Shown here: piece by piece, positions 25,756 to 27,906 of the stretch
Layout of the letters: every line of letters starts with the position of its first letter
Numbering within the stretch: the stretch's first letter is position 1
Virus record (IMG/VR): IMGVR_UViG_3300044530_000269
Span: 1-27,906 of that record
DNA from: a virus
DNA: 27,906 nt
Strand: one strand, 5' to 3'
Position numbers and translations under genes: made by a program
Notes under the pieces: generated by a model
The model's database searches: none
What the model was told of the DNA's origin: nothing
Seen by the model: only the letters and a program-made list of their open reading frames with translations

Positions 25756-27620
25756 TGACTGGTATATTATTAACCTTGGTATCTCGTGGTAGTACTACTT
25801 TGTCTTATACAGCAGTTCCTGTTATTAGCGGAACAGTTACTGAACGTTCTGTATTAACCACAACAAATGGTATATGGCTTGGTGCTGTACCTATTACATT
25901 TAGTTATCAATGGTTCGCAAATGCTGTACCAGTATCAAGTGGTTCAAATTCATATACAGTGCAAACTTCAGATATAGGAAAATCATTTACATGTAAGGTT
26001 GCAGCTACTAATTTTTATGGAACTATTGTAGCCGAATCATTGCAGACGACTGTTGTTACACAAGGAGTTCCAACTAAACCAGTTGTTACTTATAATGGAT
26101 TATCAACAACAGGGGTTACTCTAAATTGGTCAGCTAGTGAAAGCGGCATAACAGGTTATGATGTTTATAACAATACTACAAAATTAACACCATCTCCTAT
26201 AACAGCATTGACATATGCTGTAACAGGGTTAACGGCACAATCAAGTTATCCATTTTATGTGAAAGCTATTAATGCAATAGGTACTACATCATCAGATGTT
26301 TTGAATGTGATAACCGATGCCAACGCACCTACTGGTTTAACACAATCGTCTATTACAAGTACTGGGTTTACATTATCTTGGACTGTGACAAGTGGTGTGT
26401 CATACACTATTTTTAATGGTAGCACACAATTTGGTAGCGCACAAACAACTGGTAACGTAGCTATAACGGGTTTATCACCACAAACAGCATATACGTTCTA
26501 TGTTAAAGCTACAGCAACTGGAAGCACTAATGCTATATCATCATCTGCATATAATATAACAACAGCTCCAGCAGTACCAACTGGAGTAAGTGCAACATCA
26601 ATTACCACAACAACATTTACTTTAAATTGGACTGGTGTTTCTGGTGTAACGTATGAAATCATAAAAGGTTCAACTTCAATAGCAAGTAGTATAGCTGGAA
26701 CTAACGGCAACATGACATACAATGTTACTGGATTAACAGCTCAAACATCATATAATTTTTATGTGAAAGCTACTACAACAAGTAATTCAGTAGTATCGTC
26801 AGCAACATCACAACCATTATCCATGCAAACATTGAAAAACACATTAATCTTAACATTGTCGGGTGGTTCAACACCAAATAATGATACTTGGTCAACATCA
26901 ACTCTGTTTGTTCCAAATGGTGCATCAACAACACAAGCTACTGATATTACTTTGAATGTAACAGGTAGTTATTCTGCAACTGGAAATAATGCAAACGGAA
27001 GTGGTACATTTTTATTAACTGTTGATACAGCTGGTATGGTTGCAGGTTCAACATTAACACTTATTATTGCAAGTGGTGTCACTATTAGTGGTAGACCGGG
27101 AGCTGGTAAGAATGCATCTGGAACAACAAATAATAATGCTTCTGGTGCTTTAAGGTTGCTTGGTTCTTCAGCCTGTCCAATAACTTTAAAAAATTATGGA
27201 ACGATTCAAGGTGGTAGTGGTGGCGGTGGTTCTGGTGGTTCTGGTATGGGAAGTAGTTACGGTGGAGATGGTAAACCTGGTGGTAGTGGTGGCACTGGTT
27301 TACTGAGAAATTCGTATGTAACTATAAATACACAAGGTTCAATTTATGGCGGTGGCGGTGGCGGTGGCGGTGCTGGTACTGGTACAGCAACAACAGGTAG
27401 TCAAACAGGTAGCGGTTCATCTGGAGCAGAAGCTTCTAATGGTTCTGGTGTAGGTGGTAATGGAGGTGATGGCTATTTACCATCTGGTACAGTTAGTACG
27501 CCAAGAGGGTCACCTGGAGCTGGAGGTAGTAGGGTTAATGGTAATAGTGGAACTGGTAATTATCCGTATAGTGGTGGAGCAGGTGGCGCGGGTGGAATAG
27601 CTATTGACTCATCAGGTTAA
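25755..27620 (+). CDS. Receptor-binding tip protein with Ig-like, FN3 and glycine-rich domains
   Basis: I choose the ATG at 25755, which overlaps the previous TAA (621 residues); an ATG ten codons earlier lies inside the upstream gene. Domains: an Ig-like domain (~20-110; SYQWFANAVPVSSGSNSY, FTCKVAATNFYG); three fibronectin type III domains (~110-365) marked by LNWSAS, LSWTVT and LNWTGV and by TGLTAQSSYPFYVKA-type loops; and a beta region with NTLILTLSGGS. The last ~130 residues are extremely Gly/Ser-rich, with GTIQGGSGGGGSGG and GSIYGGGGGGGGAG. Such Gly-rich ends form stacked polyglycine II helices in known phage adhesins (for example phage S16 gp38) and bind the receptor. The protein is probably the primary host-range determinant. 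Confidence 0.75.
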   Translation: MTGILLTLVSRGSTTLSYTAVPVISGTVTERSVLTTTNGIWLGAVPITFSYQWFANAVPVSSGSNSYTVQTSDIGKSFTCKVAATNFYGTIVAESLQTTVVTQGVPTKPVVTYNGLSTTGVTLNWSASESGITGYDVYNNTTKLTPSPITALTYAVTGLTAQSSYPFYVKAINAIGTTSSDVLNVITDANAPTGLTQSSITSTGFTLSWTVTSGVSYTIFNGSTQFGSAQTTGNVAITGLSPQTAYTFYVKATATGSTNAISSSAYNITTAPAVPTGVSATSITTTTFTLNWTGVSGVTYEIIKGSTSIASSIAGTNGNMTYNVTGLTAQTSYNFYVKATTTSNSVVSSATSQPLSMQTLKNTLILTLSGGSTPNNDTWSTSTLFVPNGASTTQATDITLNVTGSYSATGNNANGSGTFLLTVDTAGMVAGSTLTLIIASGVTISGRPGAGKNASGTTNNNASGALRLLGSSACPITLKNYGTIQGGSGGGGSGGSGMGSSYGGDGKPGGSGGTGLLRNSYVTINTQGSIYGGGGGGGGAGTGTATTGSQTGSGSSGAEASNGSGVGGNGGDGYLPSGTVSTPRGSPGAGGSRVNGNSGTGNYPYSGGAGGAGGIAIDSSG

Positions 27621-27632
27621 CAATACTATAAA
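27604..27632 (+). promoter_or_regulatory. Sigma70-like promoter inside the 3' end of the tip gene
   Basis: TTGACT (27604-27609), a 17-base spacer, TATAAA (27627-27632). The -35 box lies in the last codons of the tip gene. It would drive the small basic gene and the following membrane-type gene. Confidence 0.7.
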
Positions 27633-27660
27633 TTTTATTTAATACAACTGGAGAATAAAG

Positions 27661-27840
27661 ATGCCATCAAAATCAGCAGCACAACATAAAACAATGCTCG
27701 CAGCAGCACACAACAAAGCCTTTGCTAAAAAAGTTGGCATACCAATGTCAGTAGCAATTGACTTTATGAATGCTGATAAAAAAGCTGGCAAATTTAAATC
27801 CAAAGCCAAACCAAAGGCTAAGTCGAAGTCTAAGGGCTAA
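27661..27840 (+). CDS. Small basic phage protein, PSKS motif
   Basis: 59 residues, with GGAG (27650-27653) seven bases before the ATG. The N-terminus PSKSAAQHKTMLAAAHNKAF followed by AKKVGIPMSVAIDFMNADK is a pattern I have seen in many small phage proteins (PSKS, spaced Gln and Met, AAAH). Its function is not known to me. The C-terminus is a Lys/Ser/Ala tail (KSKAKPKAKSKSKG), strongly basic, suggesting nucleic-acid binding. It lies between the tip gene and a likely membrane protein. Its stop lies in the first copy of a 17-bp tandem repeat. Confidence 0.8.
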   Translation: MPSKSAAQHKTMLAAAHNKAFAKKVGIPMSVAIDFMNADKKAGKFKSKAKPKAKSKSKG

Positions 27841-27866
27841 TGGACATTTAGGGCTAATGGACATTT
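27833..27866 (+). repeat. 17-bp perfect tandem duplication at a gene junction
   Basis: The unit AGGGCTAATGGACATTT occurs at 27833-27849 and again at 27850-27866 without interruption. Each copy holds a stop TAA overlapping an ATG (TAATG). Because 17 is not a multiple of three, only the second copy opens into a long frame. Confidence 0.95.
27840..27851 (+). other. Three-codon mini-ORF (ATG GAC ATT TAG) made by the duplication
   Basis: The ATG at 27840 overlaps the TAA of the small basic gene. After Met-Asp-Ile the frame stops at TAG (27849-27851), five bases before the ATG of the next real gene. It begins with the same three codons as that gene. It could be a relay for translation reinitiation, or a passive by-product. 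Confidence 0.6.
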
Positions 27867-27906
27867 TGACATTTGCTGGTGAGGTTGGTTTTCCAATAGC
27901 AATAGC
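27857..27906 (+). CDS. Start of a small membrane-type protein, 3' partial
   Basis: Only 16 codons are visible: MDILTFAGEVGFPIAI and on. A short acidic start followed by a turning hydrophobic stretch (GFPIAIA) is typical of small single-pass phage proteins with an N-terminal membrane helix that often lie just after tail genes, next to lysis genes. A holin or holin-like role is possible but cannot be shown from this fragment. The ribosome site is poor (AGGG only three bases before the ATG), so expression probably depends on coupling to the upstream small gene through the duplicated junction. Confidence 0.55.
   Translation, partial: MDILTFAGEVGFPIAI

Noticed and set aside
27190-27600. GGT/GGC-rich short repeats as a CRISPR or non-coding repeat array
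   Set aside because: There are no constant repeats with unique spacers; the frame stays open and encodes a glycine-rich adhesin end.

Overview
This window is a block of virion structural genes from an AT-rich tailed phage with a long, flexible, siphovirus-type tail. Every convincing gene is on the + strand. Genes are packed with ATGA or TAATG overlaps and AAGGA/GGAG Shine-Dalgarno sites. The promoters look like sigma70 promoters, so the host is probably a Gram-negative (proteobacterial) cell; the fibre families suggest an aquatic source, but that is inference. No terminase, portal or capsid gene is visible; they presumably lie upstream of position 1.

Layout, left to right. (1) 1-3372: a tail-fibre/adhesin cluster. 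It holds the C-terminal end of a fibre with YadA-head-like repeats, a small beta-sandwich fibre protein, and two adjacent proteins that look like the two halves of one longer fibre protein. A small tail-fibre-assembly (APC-type) protein follows. (2) 3373-5032: two tandem hairpins, then three genes of unknown role (a Gly/Ala/Gln-rich helical protein and two small proteins), closed by a rho-independent terminator. (3) 5074-8920: a sigma70-like promoter, head-tail connector genes (DnaT-like adaptor, closure-type protein, HK97-gp10 type, tail terminator) and an oversized tail tube protein, closed by a second terminator. (4) 8942-23670: a promoter, then the tail-assembly chaperone pair. This pair carries a canonical -1 frameshift heptamer, AAATTTT, followed by a perfect 11-bp stem. 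Next come a 3,999-residue tape measure protein with an SLT transglycosylase domain and two internal repeat arrays, and a hub-like tail protein. (5) 23677-27620: a promoter, a distal-tail-like protein, a fibre, and a tip protein with an Ig-like domain, three FN3 domains and a glycine-rich C-terminus. (6) 27604-27906: a promoter inside the end of the tip gene, a small basic protein missed by length cut-offs, and the start of a likely membrane protein. A 17-bp tandem duplication sits at this last gene junction.

How it works together: the connector genes close the filled head. The terminator and tube proteins build a tail around the tape measure, which the G/GT chaperones coat before assembly. 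The hub, distal-tail and tip proteins form the adsorption apparatus, with the left-hand fibres probably as side fibres.

The signals most worth following are the frameshift signal, the 27-residue tape-measure repeat, the complete absence of GATC (and of GGCC) by eye across the window, the split fibre, and the duplication at the right end. All searches and counts were done by eye; family names come from memory of sequence patterns, not from a database run.
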